Assembly (NCBI GenBank): GCA_045585895.1
Contig: JAZMZI010000144.1
Location: 1 to 64,000 of the forward strand
DNA: 64,000 nt
Direction: 5' to 3'
Origin: SVTX01 sp045585895
GTDB taxonomy: Bacteria > Bacillota > Clostridia > Oscillospirales > CAG-272
Shown here: positions 51,655 to 60,789 of the stretch, in pieces
How the letters are laid out: every line of letters begins with the position of its first letter
Position numbering within the stretch: position 1 is the first letter of the stretch
Translations under genes and position numbers: made by a program
Notes under the pieces: generated by a model
Told to the model about the DNA's origin: nothing
Seen by the model: only the letters and a program-made list of their open reading frames with translations
The model's database searches: none

Positions 51655-53661
51655 TTATATTTTATATTCGGTTATAATATAATCTTCCGCTTTTATAACA
51701 ACGTTTTCTTTTTCGGAAATACTGTTTGAAAACTTTATGGGATAATATGCGTATATCTTTGTATCATCCGTCACAAATTTTCTGAAGCAATCATTAACCG
51801 TGACGTTTAATATGTTATCTTTGTATTCTGACTTAAATACGTTTTCTCCAAGGTATACATTTACATCAGAATACAGGAACGTAGGCTCTACAGGAACGTC
51901 CTTGACCATATACATCAGCGCGTTGTGAGGACTTACCAGTCTTTCGTGTACCGTGTCGGTTTTGCCTACGAAATCAGCTTCCCAGCATTTGAATATCAAT
52001 TTATCACCTTTGATTCCGAAATCTGCAAGATTTACGTCCATATCTTCAAATCTATCGGACAAGTTAAAGCTTGCGATATACTTAACCGTGTCAGAAGCCT
52101 CGATGATTGCTTTTGTTGGGGCTGGATCCTCAAACATATCAACGGCTCTGCCTGCTATACCGAGCGCAGGAAGAAGCTTTGTGAAAAGCTCTCTGCGGGC
52201 TTTACTAAGATATCGGAACTCGTCATTGGAAAGTACGAGACCGCCCGAGAACGCTACGATGGTGGACCAATATCTGGCTTCTGCGTAACTGCAATCAAAT
52301 CCATCGCCCATATCAAAGTCACGAAGCACGGCACCGTCCGGATCGTTTCTGAAAACTACATTGTTATAAAAATAACGATATAATACGGTTTTTGAAGCGT
52401 TCTTGATGTTGCTCCAATGTTGCCAGTAGAACGGATCCGTAGTCGATGATTTGGGGCATATAATATCACGCGACTCTCTCTGCGCGTCAAATATACCTGC
52501 GCACTCTATTATGGGTGAACCGCAGGACAGCATGATTGCGTCGTCGCCTACAGCATCTCTGATAGTGCTTATAACTTTACGGAACAGAGCTGACTTATAG
52601 TCCGATTTGAATCTTATAGCACATTTGAAACTGAAATAACCGAAAATAAGAAAATCAAGCTTATAATATTTAACTCCCATTTCGTGAGAAAGCCAATAAT
52701 AGGTTTTGTAAAGCTTTTCATAAAATTCGGGATTGTCAAGATCAAATAACCTTATAGTGTTTGTCGGTGAGGAATTCCCTGCCGACACGTCGGTTCTTAC
52801 GAGATGCTTAACGCTTTCATAATATCTTGAGTTCTCATTAACGAGAAACGGAGATAACCAAAGACCGAACGTCATGCCCGCATCGTTACACCGTTTGATT
52901 ATCGCGTCAAGACCGTTGGGAAACTTATCCGTATCGATGAACCAATCTCCGGGGAAAGTGCCGTCACACTGCCACCCGTCGTCTATCTGGAAAAGGTCTG
53001 CGCCTTTGATCTCCGTCATATCTTCAACGCAGCTTGTGATCTTTTTTTCGTCTACGTTTCTGTAATAACGCGACCAAGAACACCATCCCGCGGGTACGGT
53101 TTCGAGAGGACGCGCATTATTGTATTCCGCAACGAGAGGAGCGTATTTTTTTTCGAGAAAATCAAATTCGTTTTCCGTGCCGTAAATAAACCTTTCAAGC
53201 ATAATCTCTTCACCTTTGGCGATAAGCTTGCCCTCAAGGTCGTAGTGTATCGATACGACATTTCCTTCAAGTCTGATAATTGAAAATATTCTTTGACCTG
53301 TTACAAGACCGATATTTATATTCGAGCCGTTTGCGGTGTTTTTGGCAACGAAAACGTCTTTCATATCGTTTTGGGGCTTTCGACAATGTTTGTAAACTGA
53401 AGTAATATCATTGGTCGTAAACGCCGCGTAATAATAATACAGATCGTCTCCGAGAGCCTTTTCGGGAATATCAAATTCAATATTCAGCCACTCGGGTTCG
53501 TTATCCTCAAGTGCAGTGATGATAGGCGTGATAACTCCGTCCTCCGATTGGCGTAAGGTTACTCTCAATTTCTGAGCAGACGCCTCGTTACCGTCAATTG
53601 AAATCAATTCCGAAACAGAGTTACCGTAATACACTCGTATTCTATTAGGTGAAAATTTCAT
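51655..53661 (-). CDS. GH36 alpha-galactosidase-like enzyme
   Basis: This 668-aa cytoplasmic retaining glycosidase has an N-terminal beta-sandwich (about 1-170), a TIM barrel (about 185-520) and a C-terminal beta domain. The barrel carries PAGWCSWSRYY, FQIDDGWQ and WLSPF. The nucleophile is D336 (KYYKLDFLIFG), and the acid/base is probably D399 (QRESRD). It would release terminal alpha-galactose from raffinose-type sugars or galactomannan fragments, though related GH36 members act on N-acetylgalactosamine. I use the ATG giving MKFSPNRIRVYYG since TGAGG lies 7 bases upstream. Confidence 0.85.
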   Translation of the reverse strand: MKFSPNRIRVYYGNSVSELISIDGNEASAQKLRVTLRQSEDGVITPIITALEDNEPEWLNIEFDIPEKALGDDLYYYYAAFTTNDITSVYKHCRKPQNDMKDVFVAKNTANGSNINIGLVTGQRIFSIIRLEGNVVSIHYDLEGKLIAKGEEIMLERFIYGTENEFDFLEKKYAPLVAEYNNARPLETVPAGWCSWSRYYRNVDEKKITSCVEDMTEIKGADLFQIDDGWQCDGTFPGDWFIDTDKFPNGLDAIIKRCNDAGMTFGLWLSPFLVNENSRYYESVKHLVRTDVSAGNSSPTNTIRLFDLDNPEFYEKLYKTYYWLSHEMGVKYYKLDFLIFGYFSFKCAIRFKSDYKSALFRKVISTIRDAVGDDAIMLSCGSPIIECAGIFDAQRESRDIICPKSSTTDPFYWQHWSNIKNASKTVLYRYFYNNVVFRNDPDGAVLRDFDMGDGFDCSYAEARYWSTIVAFSGGLVLSNDEFRYLSKARRELFTKLLPALGIAGRAVDMFEDPAPTKAIIEASDTVKYIASFNLSDRFEDMDVNLADFGIKGDKLIFKCWEADFVGKTDTVHERLVSPHNALMYMVKDVPVEPTFLYSDVNVYLGENVFKSEYKDNILNVTVNDCFRKFVTDDTKIYAYYPIKFSNSISEKENVVIKAEDYIITEYKI

Positions 53662-53718
53662 AGCTAACCTCATATTGAACAAAATGTGAATAAAAACCGA
53701 AAATGGTTCCTAAGTTAA

Positions 53719-53747
53719 ATTTTAACATATATTATAATTAGTGTCAA
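53719..53747 (-). promoter_or_regulatory. Promoter of the GH36 gene
   Basis: TTGACA and TAAAAT separated by 17 bp on the minus strand, about 58 bases before the ATG. It is downstream of the operon terminator, so the gene is transcribed separately. Confidence 0.7.
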
Positions 53748-53799
53748 GTATGAAAAATAACTTGTTTATATAAAAATACTTTGATTTTTAATCAAAACA

Positions 53800-53827
53800 A
53801 AAGCCTCACCGTGATTGATGAGGCTTT
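53800..53827 (-). terminator. Terminator of the oxidoreductase/epimerase operon
   Basis: AAAGCCTCA/TGAGGCTTT stem of 9 bp followed on the minus strand by TGTTTT. Confidence 0.8.
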
Positions 53828-53845
53828 CGACTACTTGGTTTAAGT

Positions 53846-55057
53846 TTAATTATTCTTTGAGCCGTAAGTATCGGAAAGATCAACGGCTGCAACGTTTGCA
53901 ACGGTAGTTTTTCTTCTTGAGTTTTTTATGTGTTCATCAAGAAGGCTTTTGAATTTTTGTTCGTCAAAAGGAAGTGTTACGGGACCGCCCGTCCATGCGG
54001 AGAGATGCATACCGTTGGAGATCATAAGTCCATTAATTCCCTCTCTGCCGTCTGCAATCATTTTTTCGTCACGAAGGATCGCCGCCGCAAAAGCATTTCT
54101 GACAGCTGAGTGTTGGGGGTTGCTTCCATCGGTCTCTACCTCGCTTACGGTGCATTTGGGGGCTCCGAAAATCGCGGTATTTTTCTTGGTAAATTCACTT
54201 TCGGGCATTTCAAGCTTTTTCATGATAAGCTTGCCGTTTTCGCAAACAAGGGTACCGCCGTCGCATACTATTTCAAATCGGTTGGCGCCGGGAGCCTCTC
54301 CCGTTGTGGTTATAAACGTACCCGTTGCTCCGTTAGCGTACTCGACGTATGCGGTAACTTCATCCTCTATCTCAACGTCGTGAAGTCTGCCAAATCTCAT
54401 TTTAGCATCGATAAGAACGGGCATACCGCAGATCCACTGCCAAAGGTCAAGATTATGAGGACACTGATTAAGCAACACTCCTCCGCCCTCGCCCGACCAA
54501 GTCGCGCGCCAATCGCCTGAATTATAATAAGCTTGAGGACGATACCAATCGGTGATTATCCAGTTGGTTCTTCTGATCTCACCAAGCTCACCGCTATCGA
54601 TTATTTCCTTCATCTTTCGGTAGAGGCAGTTAGTACGCTGATTAAACATCATTCCGAATTTAAGCTCAGGATGTTTATCGGCCTCAGCCATCATTTCACG
54701 TACCTGCAGAGTGTAAACTCCCGCAGGCTTTTCGCACATAACGTGAAGTCCGGCCTTAAAGCCTTCAATAGCCAATGTGGGATGATCGTAATGAGGAACT
54801 GCGATGAGTATCGCCTCGCATTCTCCGCTTTTTATAAGGTCGGAGCCTTCGGAAAAAGTTGCGGGAATAGGAAGCTTGCGCTCTGGATGAGCGGCATTAT
54901 GTTCTTCAATACATTTTAATCCAAAGTTGATTTTTTCCTCGTATCGATCAGCAATAGCGGTAACGACGATTTCACAGTTTTCTTCTGCAATAATACCCTT
55001 TAAATGGGAGCTACCCATATTACCCATACCGATAATACCTAATTTTACTTGATTCAT
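53846..55057 (-). CDS. Gfo/Idh/MocA-family oxidoreductase (tandem copy 2)
   Basis: This 403-aa NAD(P)-dependent sugar dehydrogenase has LGIIGMGNMGSSHLKGI, the catalytic HVMCEKPAGVYTLQVREM and WSGEGGGVLLNQCPHNLDLW. It is closely similar to its upstream neighbour along almost the whole length, so the pair arose by gene duplication. I use the ATG giving MNQVKLGIIG, because GGAGAT precedes it. The longer frame starts in the intergenic sequence. It is the last gene of the operon. Its C-terminal tail differs from that of copy 1. Confidence 0.87.
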   Translation of the reverse strand: MNQVKLGIIGMGNMGSSHLKGIIAEENCEIVVTAIADRYEEKINFGLKCIEEHNAAHPERKLPIPATFSEGSDLIKSGECEAILIAVPHYDHPTLAIEGFKAGLHVMCEKPAGVYTLQVREMMAEADKHPELKFGMMFNQRTNCLYRKMKEIIDSGELGEIRRTNWIITDWYRPQAYYNSGDWRATWSGEGGGVLLNQCPHNLDLWQWICGMPVLIDAKMRFGRLHDVEIEDEVTAYVEYANGATGTFITTTGEAPGANRFEIVCDGGTLVCENGKLIMKKLEMPESEFTKKNTAIFGAPKCTVSEVETDGSNPQHSAVRNAFAAAILRDEKMIADGREGINGLMISNGMHLSAWTGGPVTLPFDEQKFKSLLDEHIKNSRRKTTVANVAAVDLSDTYGSKNN

Positions 55058-55103
55058 AATTAATCTCCATTCCGCCGCCAATGCGTCGGTTCAAATAATA
55101 TTT

Positions 55104-56309
55104 TTAAAAGAAACATAGATTTCCGTGATTTTTATCAAATTCGGAAAAAATATTATTAGTATTCTTTTTCTGTTTGGAAGTTTTGATTTTTTCTTCAAGC
55201 ATTTCCTTGAAAAGCACTTCATCAAAAGGAATTTCGATCTCTTTCCCGAGCCATGCCGAAAGATGCATAGCGTTGGATAGTATAAGTGAGTTCAATCCCT
55301 CGCGCCCGTCTGCGACGAGTGGCTCTCCGCCGAGAATAGACGCGGCGAAGGCATTCATAACACCTGAATGTTGAGCGTTTTCACCGTCGGTTTCGACAGA
55401 TACGATCTCACACGGCGGATGACCGTACACCGCAGTATTTTCTTGAGTAAAGATCGATTCGCGAACGGCAAGCTTTTTAAGGATAAGTTGATTATTTTCA
55501 CATAAAATAGTTCCGCCGTCGAAAACCATCTCAAGGCGGTTAGTTCCCGGAGTGTCGGCGGTAGAGGTTATAAAACTACCCAGAGCGCCGTTTTCAAACT
55601 CCACTGAAGCTACTACGTCGTCCTCAACTTCAATATCGTGATATTTACCGAACTTCATTTTTGCAAATACCTTTACGGGCATTCCGCAAAGCCATTGCCA
55701 AATATCGAGATTGTGGGGGCATTGATTGAGTAATACTCCTCCGCCCTCGCCGCTCCAAGTGGCTCTCCAGTCACCTGAATCGTAGTAGGCTTGCGGACGG
55801 TACCAGTTGGTAATTATCCAAGTGGAGCGTTTCAATTCGCCAAGCTCACCGCTGTCGATTATCTCTTTCATTTTGCGATAAAGACAGTTGGTTCGCTGAT
55901 TAAACATCAATCCGAATTTCAATTCGGGATGCCTGTCAGCTTCGTCTATCATTTCTCTGACTTGCAGAGTATAAACGCCGGCAGGCTTTTCGCACATAAC
56001 GTGGATCCCGTTTTTGAAGGCTTCGATAGCTATTTTTGAATGATGGAAATGAGGCACCGAAACGATAACGGCATCTACCAGCCCGCTTTTGATTAATTCG
56101 GTATAATCCGTAAATAATGAAGCGAATGGGATGCAAGGGTTATCAGCACGATGTTTTTCACAGGCTTTTTTTGCCCATTCAAGTCTGTCGGGATTAATAT
56201 CGGCGATTGCCGTAACGACTATATTGGGACATTTCCCGTTTAAAACGTTGGAATAATGTTGAGAACCTATATTTCCGCATCCTATTATTCCAAGTCTTAT
56301 TTTGTTCAT
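55104..56309 (-). CDS. Gfo/Idh/MocA-family oxidoreductase (tandem copy 1)
   Basis: This 401-aa enzyme has IRLGIIGCGNIGSQHYSNVL as its nucleotide fold, the same HVMCEKPAGVYTLQVREM catalytic block as copy 2, and the long shared stretch from FNQRTNCLYRKMKEIIDSG to GGGVLLNQCPHNLD. The C-terminal tail (SEFDKNHGNLCFF) is its own. Two near-identical dehydrogenases in one operon suggest either successive oxidations or opposite redox steps on related sugars, as in C-glycoside and keto-sugar pathways. Confidence 0.87.
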   Translation of the reverse strand: MNKIRLGIIGCGNIGSQHYSNVLNGKCPNIVVTAIADINPDRLEWAKKACEKHRADNPCIPFASLFTDYTELIKSGLVDAVIVSVPHFHHSKIAIEAFKNGIHVMCEKPAGVYTLQVREMIDEADRHPELKFGLMFNQRTNCLYRKMKEIIDSGELGELKRSTWIITNWYRPQAYYDSGDWRATWSGEGGGVLLNQCPHNLDIWQWLCGMPVKVFAKMKFGKYHDIEVEDDVVASVEFENGALGSFITSTADTPGTNRLEMVFDGGTILCENNQLILKKLAVRESIFTQENTAVYGHPPCEIVSVETDGENAQHSGVMNAFAASILGGEPLVADGREGLNSLILSNAMHLSAWLGKEIEIPFDEVLFKEMLEEKIKTSKQKKNTNNIFSEFDKNHGNLCFF

Positions 56310-56337
56310 AGAATATCTCCAAAAGACGAGCTTTTTA

Positions 56338-57102
56338 TCAGTTAAGTCCGTAGCGTGAATGTAAGAAGTCGTAGCTTCTCTTCATACATTTGAAGGGATC
56401 TTCGCCGTAGCAATTATCAAGCTCAACGTATCCGAATTCGATGTTTTCGTCAAGGCAAGCCTGAATAATAGCGTCATAATTCATATTTCCCTCGCCTATT
56501 GAGGCAATTCTTACGGCAGCATCCTTGTTATTCATAACCATATCCTTGAAATGGATGCGGTCAACTCTTCCGTGAAGCTTTTTTATCCATTCAACGGGGT
56601 CGGCACCGCCTGCCTGTACCCAATAGCAGTCAAGGATAATTCCAAGCTCTTCGGGAGTAAATCTTTCACAAAGCAATTCAAGAAATGTCTTGCCGTCGTG
56701 TTTCGCAAATTCCCAATGGTGATTATGATACATAAGCTTATGTCCTGCAGCATTTATAGCAGGGATGACGGGGGCTATCTCGTCACCGAGACGGGTAAAG
56801 CCCTCGATCGTCTTTTCGTAAGGACTGCAACCGATACCTATACACTTGCAGTTCATTGCAGAATGATGCTTTACGGTGTTATCAATATCTTTGATTATTT
56901 TGTTATAATCGTAGTGAGTAATATCAATGGTAAGACCGTTTTCATGCGCTTTTTCCAAAGCCCACTCACCATCATAAGGGCATACGCCTGAAAGCTGAAT
57001 GGATGTGTATCCGATGTCCGCAACCTTTTTCATAGATTCTTCAAGTCCAGAAAGATCTTTGCAAGAATCACGCAAGGTAAAAAACTGTGCGCCTAATTTC
57101 AT
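56338..57102 (-). CDS. Sugar phosphate isomerase/epimerase family protein
   Basis: This 254-aa xylose-isomerase-like TIM barrel has GAQFFTLRDSCKDLSGLEES, LMYHNHHWEFAKHDGKTFLE, LGIILDCYWVQAGGADPVEW, VDRIHFKDM and FGYVELDNC. These contain the His, Glu and Asp residues that bind metal in inosose isomerase, inosose dehydratase and 3-keto-sugar epimerase families. It probably isomerises or epimerises a keto-sugar produced by the neighbouring dehydrogenases. It precedes the first Gfo/Idh gene by 28 bp. Confidence 0.85.
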   Translation of the reverse strand: MKLGAQFFTLRDSCKDLSGLEESMKKVADIGYTSIQLSGVCPYDGEWALEKAHENGLTIDITHYDYNKIIKDIDNTVKHHSAMNCKCIGIGCSPYEKTIEGFTRLGDEIAPVIPAINAAGHKLMYHNHHWEFAKHDGKTFLELLCERFTPEELGIILDCYWVQAGGADPVEWIKKLHGRVDRIHFKDMVMNNKDAAVRIASIGEGNMNYDAIIQACLDENIEFGYVELDNCYGEDPFKCMKRSYDFLHSRYGLN

Positions 57103-57121
57103 AATAATATTCTCCCATCTA

Positions 57122-57976
57122 TTAAATGCTGAGTCCGTTTATTAAGGATTTAAGCTCATTTACTGCATAATCAAAGCTTTCGCGGTTATTTGCGAAGGAA
57201 AGCTTACTTACGTTGCTGCGAGCACCATCTTCCTCAAGATCCGCAAGACCTACGAAGCTGTTGAGATGAGGCTCAAGAGTAAGAACGCTGCAACCTTGTG
57301 CAACAAAATCGGGCAAGTATTCAGATATATGTCCTTCTCCATATCCTGCGGGAACTACGTTACCGTCAACGTCTGCATCCTTTATATGACCGTAATAAAC
57401 GAACTCCTTAAGCATGTCCCACGCTTCGAGAGTATCCTGTCCGCTCTGAACGAAATTGGCGGGATCGAAAACTGCCTTGAGCCCGGGAACGGCATGATGA
57501 AGCATCAGGCATTGGGGAGCTAATTCACCATATATTCCCTTCTCGTTTTCATGGCAAGGAACAATGCCGTAGGGCTTGCAAAGCTCAACGTATTTATTCA
57601 ATTTTTCACACACTCTGCCAAAAAAATCTGCTTGGCGATTAGTGCCGTAAAAGCTGAAAAGACGCATACATTTTGCGTCAAGGATCGCGCCGACCTCAAG
57701 CATCTGCTTGAAAGTATCCAATTCCTTTTCAAAATCGTCGTTGATCTGTATCTTGCCCGCAGGGGAGCCTAAAGACCAAGTGGAAATTCCGTTAGCATCC
57801 AGTTTTTTTCTGATCTCCTTTGCTTCTTCAGGTGTAACGGTGCTGATATTTTTGCCGTCAACACCTCTGATCTCAAGCAATGAAATACCGTTTGCCTTCA
57901 TAGCCTCAATTTGACCGTCAAGAGAAGGATCTGCTTCGTCTGCAAAGGCACAGAGTTTTATTTTATCTGTATTCAT
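57122..57976 (-). CDS. Sugar phosphate isomerase/epimerase family protein
   Basis: This 284-aa xylose-isomerase-like TIM barrel has KLCAFADEADPSLDGQIEAM, ISLLEIRGVDG, VPCHENEKGIYG, KAVFDPANFVQSG, YGHIKDADVDG and VLTLEPHL. The pattern is distinct from the gene downstream, so the two are not recent duplicates. The metal-site Glu and Asp residues are intact. Together with its neighbour it would provide two isomerase or epimerase steps in the pathway. Confidence 0.85.
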   Translation of the reverse strand: MNTDKIKLCAFADEADPSLDGQIEAMKANGISLLEIRGVDGKNISTVTPEEAKEIRKKLDANGISTWSLGSPAGKIQINDDFEKELDTFKQMLEVGAILDAKCMRLFSFYGTNRQADFFGRVCEKLNKYVELCKPYGIVPCHENEKGIYGELAPQCLMLHHAVPGLKAVFDPANFVQSGQDTLEAWDMLKEFVYYGHIKDADVDGNVVPAGYGEGHISEYLPDFVAQGCSVLTLEPHLNSFVGLADLEEDGARSNVSKLSFANNRESFDYAVNELKSLINGLSI

Positions 57977-58005
57977 GATATAATTCCTCCGAAACTTCTA
58001 TTGAG

Positions 58006-58830
58006 TTATACTCCCGAATATGCGGAAAATCCACCGTCTACGGGGATAACCGTGCCGGTTACGAATGATGCGGCAACGGGGTCTGCCAAGAATTTGAGTA
58101 CGCCGAGAAGTTCTTGAGCTTCACCGAAGCGACCCATAGGAGTTGCCGCGAGGATCTTACCTGTTCTTGCGGTAGGAGTTCCGTCAGGGTTAAAGAGAAG
58201 CGCTCTGTTCTGGTTGGTTGCAAAGAATCCGGGGGCGATTCCGTTTACTCTGATTCCCTCTTTTGCAAAGTGAACTGCCAACCACTGAGTGAAATTGGAA
58301 ACTGCCGCTTTTGCGGAGCTGTACGCGGGGATCTTTGTCAAGGGAGTGTATGCGTTCATTGACGAAATATTAATGATCGAGCAACCCTCTTCCCCTATCA
58401 TGTCAGCGGCAAATATCTGGGTGGGGAGAAGAACTCCTTTGATATTAAGGTCGAACACGAAGTCAAAGCCTGCTTTATCAAGATTAAAGAACGTGAGAAT
58501 GTCGTCACGGTTTTCATCGCCTGCTTCAAAATATTCGTGAGCAGTAGTTGCCTTGGGGCTGTTTCCGCCCGCACCGTTAATAAGAACGGTACACTTGCCA
58601 AGCTCTGCGAGAACCTTTTTGTGAACGTCGACTATACAATCCTTATCAAGTACGTTGGTCTTATATGCTTTCGCAACACCGCCGCAAGCGCAGATCTCAT
58701 CTGCAACCGCACGAGCTGCATCTTCGTTGATATCCAGCAGAGCTACTGCGTATCCGTTTCTGGACATTTCCTTTGCAAATTCCGCGCAGAGTATACCGCC
58801 GGCACCTGTTACAACACAAACCTTTTTCAT
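58006..58830 (-). CDS. SDR-family oxidoreductase (mannonate/fructuronate-reductase-like)
   Basis: This 274-aa short-chain dehydrogenase has the cofactor motif VVTGAGGILCAEFAKEM, the NGAGGNSPKATT segment, the catalytic Ser in NISSMNAY and YSSAKAAVSNF with Tyr and Lys, then VIPVDGGFSAYSGV. The AGGNxPKATT block is typical of YjmF-type D-mannonate oxidoreductases, which reduce D-fructuronate in hexuronate catabolism. It is the first gene of the operon, which hints that a uronate or similar keto-acid is involved. That is inference. Confidence 0.85.
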   Translation of the reverse strand: MKKVCVVTGAGGILCAEFAKEMSRNGYAVALLDINEDAARAVADEICACGGVAKAYKTNVLDKDCIVDVHKKVLAELGKCTVLINGAGGNSPKATTAHEYFEAGDENRDDILTFFNLDKAGFDFVFDLNIKGVLLPTQIFAADMIGEEGCSIINISSMNAYTPLTKIPAYSSAKAAVSNFTQWLAVHFAKEGIRVNGIAPGFFATNQNRALLFNPDGTPTARTGKILAATPMGRFGEAQELLGVLKFLADPVAASFVTGTVIPVDGGFSAYSGV

Positions 58831-58864
58831 TCTAATACCTCTTTCAAATATTTGATATTTTGTA

Positions 58865-58893
58865 TTGACAAGACCTATCAGTCATGCTATAAT
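58865..58893 (+). promoter_or_regulatory. Promoter of the AraC gene at 58988
   Basis: Perfect TTGACA and TATAAT with 17 bp spacing. A leader of about 90 nt precedes the ATG. Confidence 0.8.
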
Positions 58894-58894
58894 A

Positions 58895-58922
58895 ATTATA
58901 GCACTTTTTAAAATAAAATCAA
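58895..58922 (-). promoter_or_regulatory. Promoter of the oxidoreductase/epimerase operon
   Basis: On the minus strand TTGATT and TATAAT are separated by 16 bp, back to back with the AraC promoter. One bound regulator could control both. Confidence 0.6.
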
Positions 58923-58987
58923 TGGACAAATCCTAATTTTTTATTAAAATTTTAGCATTATCTTATGTTTTTTGGAGCATTTTAGAA

Positions 58988-59734
58988 ATGATAGAAGATA
59001 TTTTTTACTATAGGCATAATAAATACGGGCCTCAAAAAAATATAGACAGTCACCAAATCAAATTTCACGAACTGACTTTTTTGCTTGACGGTAAAATGTC
59101 ATATCATATTGACGGCGAAAAATACGATATGGTAAGCGGTGATATAGTATACCTTCCTCCGGGAAGTATAAGGCAGAGAAATATCGGAAACGGGCATAAT
59201 GATTACATCAGTATCAATTTTTACGCCAATAAAAGAATTGCCTTACAATCGCACATATCAAACGGAATAACTGAAGAGATAAAGCTTCTTCTGGCGTATT
59301 TGGACACGGAGCAAAGAAACCCAACTAATATAAATCTTAAAAAGATGAATTATCTCCTTGAAGCAATGATAATGCAGATATTTGATAATATTATGGCGAG
59401 CAGCAAGACATCGCTGTCTACGCAGATCTCCAACTATCTTATATGTCATTATAGTGAGCGCATTTCCCTCGAGGACATAAGCAAGGAGACTTTTTTTTCA
59501 GTTGCTTACTGTGAAAGTGAGTTCAGGAAGGCTTTCGGTAAATCTATTATTAATTATTTGATAGATATCAGAATTGCAGAGGCCAAAAAATTGTTGAACG
59601 ATACGTCGCTTCCCTGTTCGACCATATCGTCTATGGTAGGTTTTGACGACGCAAGCTATTTTTCGAGGGTCTTTAAGAAAAGAATCGGTTGTTCTCCTTT
59701 GAAATACCGTTCGATGTTTGGTGAGAGTAAATAA
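58988..59734 (+). CDS. AraC-family transcriptional regulator
   Basis: This 248-aa protein has a compact cupin sensor (FHELTFLLDGKMSYHIDGEK, VYLPPGSIRQRNIG) and an AraC DNA-binding domain (ISLEDISKETFFSVAYCESE, then CSTISSMVGFDDASYFSRVF). It is divergent from the five-gene operon with overlapping promoter regions, so it is the likely local regulator. The inducer is unknown. Confidence 0.87.
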   Translation: MIEDIFYYRHNKYGPQKNIDSHQIKFHELTFLLDGKMSYHIDGEKYDMVSGDIVYLPPGSIRQRNIGNGHNDYISINFYANKRIALQSHISNGITEEIKLLLAYLDTEQRNPTNINLKKMNYLLEAMIMQIFDNIMASSKTSLSTQISNYLICHYSERISLEDISKETFFSVAYCESEFRKAFGKSIINYLIDIRIAEAKKLLNDTSLPCSTISSMVGFDDASYFSRVFKKRIGCSPLKYRSMFGESK

Positions 59735-59746
59735 ATACAGAAAAGC

Positions 59747-59776
59747 GGTCGCGCATACCATTCGGGATGCGCGACC
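59747..59776. terminator. Terminator between AraC gene and poly-Cys gene
   Basis: Perfect 10-bp GGTCGCGCAT/ATGCGCGACC stem with two further C-G pairs inside, followed by a T-rich stretch. It can serve both convergent genes. Confidence 0.75.
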
Positions 59777-59796
59777 TGATTTTATTCAGTTGGATT

Positions 59797-60639
59797 TCAG
59801 CAACCGCATTTACCGCCGTTTCCCTTGTCGTGAGGAGTGTGTGGAGTTGTGCAGGGCGTGCATGAAAATTCAGAAATCGGGAATGCCATGGCTCTGAATA
59901 CACTGCAAGGATCATCGTTTGAAGGTGAAATGCACTCTTTGTCGGGAATGACGTATTCGGTAGCGGATATAAGGAACTGTCCGGGACGAACTATTCTTAC
60001 TATTGAAAAGATTCCGAGAGATACGGCAAGATATCTTCTGTCATCATCGTCGTCATAGTAAATATTACCGTTGAGATTTCTGCCTACCATCTCGGGAATA
60101 TCGCCTGCACAGCAGCAACAGCAGCAGCACTCGTTGATGCTCTCGACGACGTTTACGCCAAGAACGATAGGCTCAGCTACTTCCACTACGCCTGTAGGCA
60201 GATTGTTTTCTTTGCAACAAGGCTCGATGCGAGAGCAGAAATCCGAGAAATCTCCGCCGCCTCGGAAGGTGCTTACGTTGCAGTCGCCGCCGTAAAGAAT
60301 GACCTTTTTGTCAAGAACGGCGATTCCCTCAAATTCCTGAGAACGACCGTTTCCGATACAAGCTTCAAACGTCAGTTTAACGTAGAATCTGATGTTGACA
60401 GTGTAAAATCCTCTGTTGAACTGAACGGGATCAAGGCTTATATGAGTTTCGGTGATACACGCGCTTTTAACTCTGACCGTAGCGGTATGCTCAATTATCT
60501 CTTTGCCAAGATCGGTCAAAAAAACTCTTACGTTTTCGAAGCAGTCGCGGTCTCTGCAAGAGTCAAGTATTCTGTTGGTTTCTATACAAACAGTTTCCAA
60601 GCCTTTAGCGGGGCCGCATGAAAATCTGTTATCTTGCAT
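59797..60639 (-). CDS. Cysteine-rich protein with a poly-Cys run, unknown function
   Basis: This 280-aa protein starts MQDNRFSCGPAKGLETVCIE after a GGGGGATT site. The longer frame's first 20 residues lie upstream of that site. Conserved-looking text is ETNRILDSCRDRDCFENVRVFL, a beta-rich middle, a SINECCCCCCCAG run (seven Cys), and a Cys/His/Pro-rich end (FSCTPCTTPHTPHDKGNGGKCGC). The NRxxDSCRDRDC pattern is shared by many hypothetical proteins of spore-forming Clostridia, from memory. The Cys content suggests metal binding or disulfide cross-linking, such as a spore-coat part. This is inference. Confidence 0.7.
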   Translation of the reverse strand: MQDNRFSCGPAKGLETVCIETNRILDSCRDRDCFENVRVFLTDLGKEIIEHTATVRVKSACITETHISLDPVQFNRGFYTVNIRFYVKLTFEACIGNGRSQEFEGIAVLDKKVILYGGDCNVSTFRGGGDFSDFCSRIEPCCKENNLPTGVVEVAEPIVLGVNVVESINECCCCCCCAGDIPEMVGRNLNGNIYYDDDDDRRYLAVSLGIFSIVRIVRPGQFLISATEYVIPDKECISPSNDDPCSVFRAMAFPISEFSCTPCTTPHTPHDKGNGGKCGC

Positions 60640-60740
60640 AAATAATCCCCCTATATGTTTTTTTGTCGGAAAGCCGTGAAACAACTTTCTCAATATCATT
60701 CTATGTCGAATGTGGGGGATTGTTACGGAGAAAAAATAAA

Positions 60741-60769
60741 AATTCCGAAGGTTGAAATGCTTCGGAAAT
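60741..60769 (-). terminator. Terminator of the CobW operon
   Basis: TTCCGAAG/CTTCGGAA stem with a 9-nt loop, followed on the minus strand by TTTTTATTTTTT. Confidence 0.85.
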
Positions 60770-60789
60770 TTTATTATTTAATATTATTT

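Noticed and set aside
60100..60135. Trinucleotide CAGCAG-type repeat on the plus strand.
   Set aside because: It encodes the poly-Cys run on the minus strand. Codons vary and the reading frame is maintained, so coding explains it.
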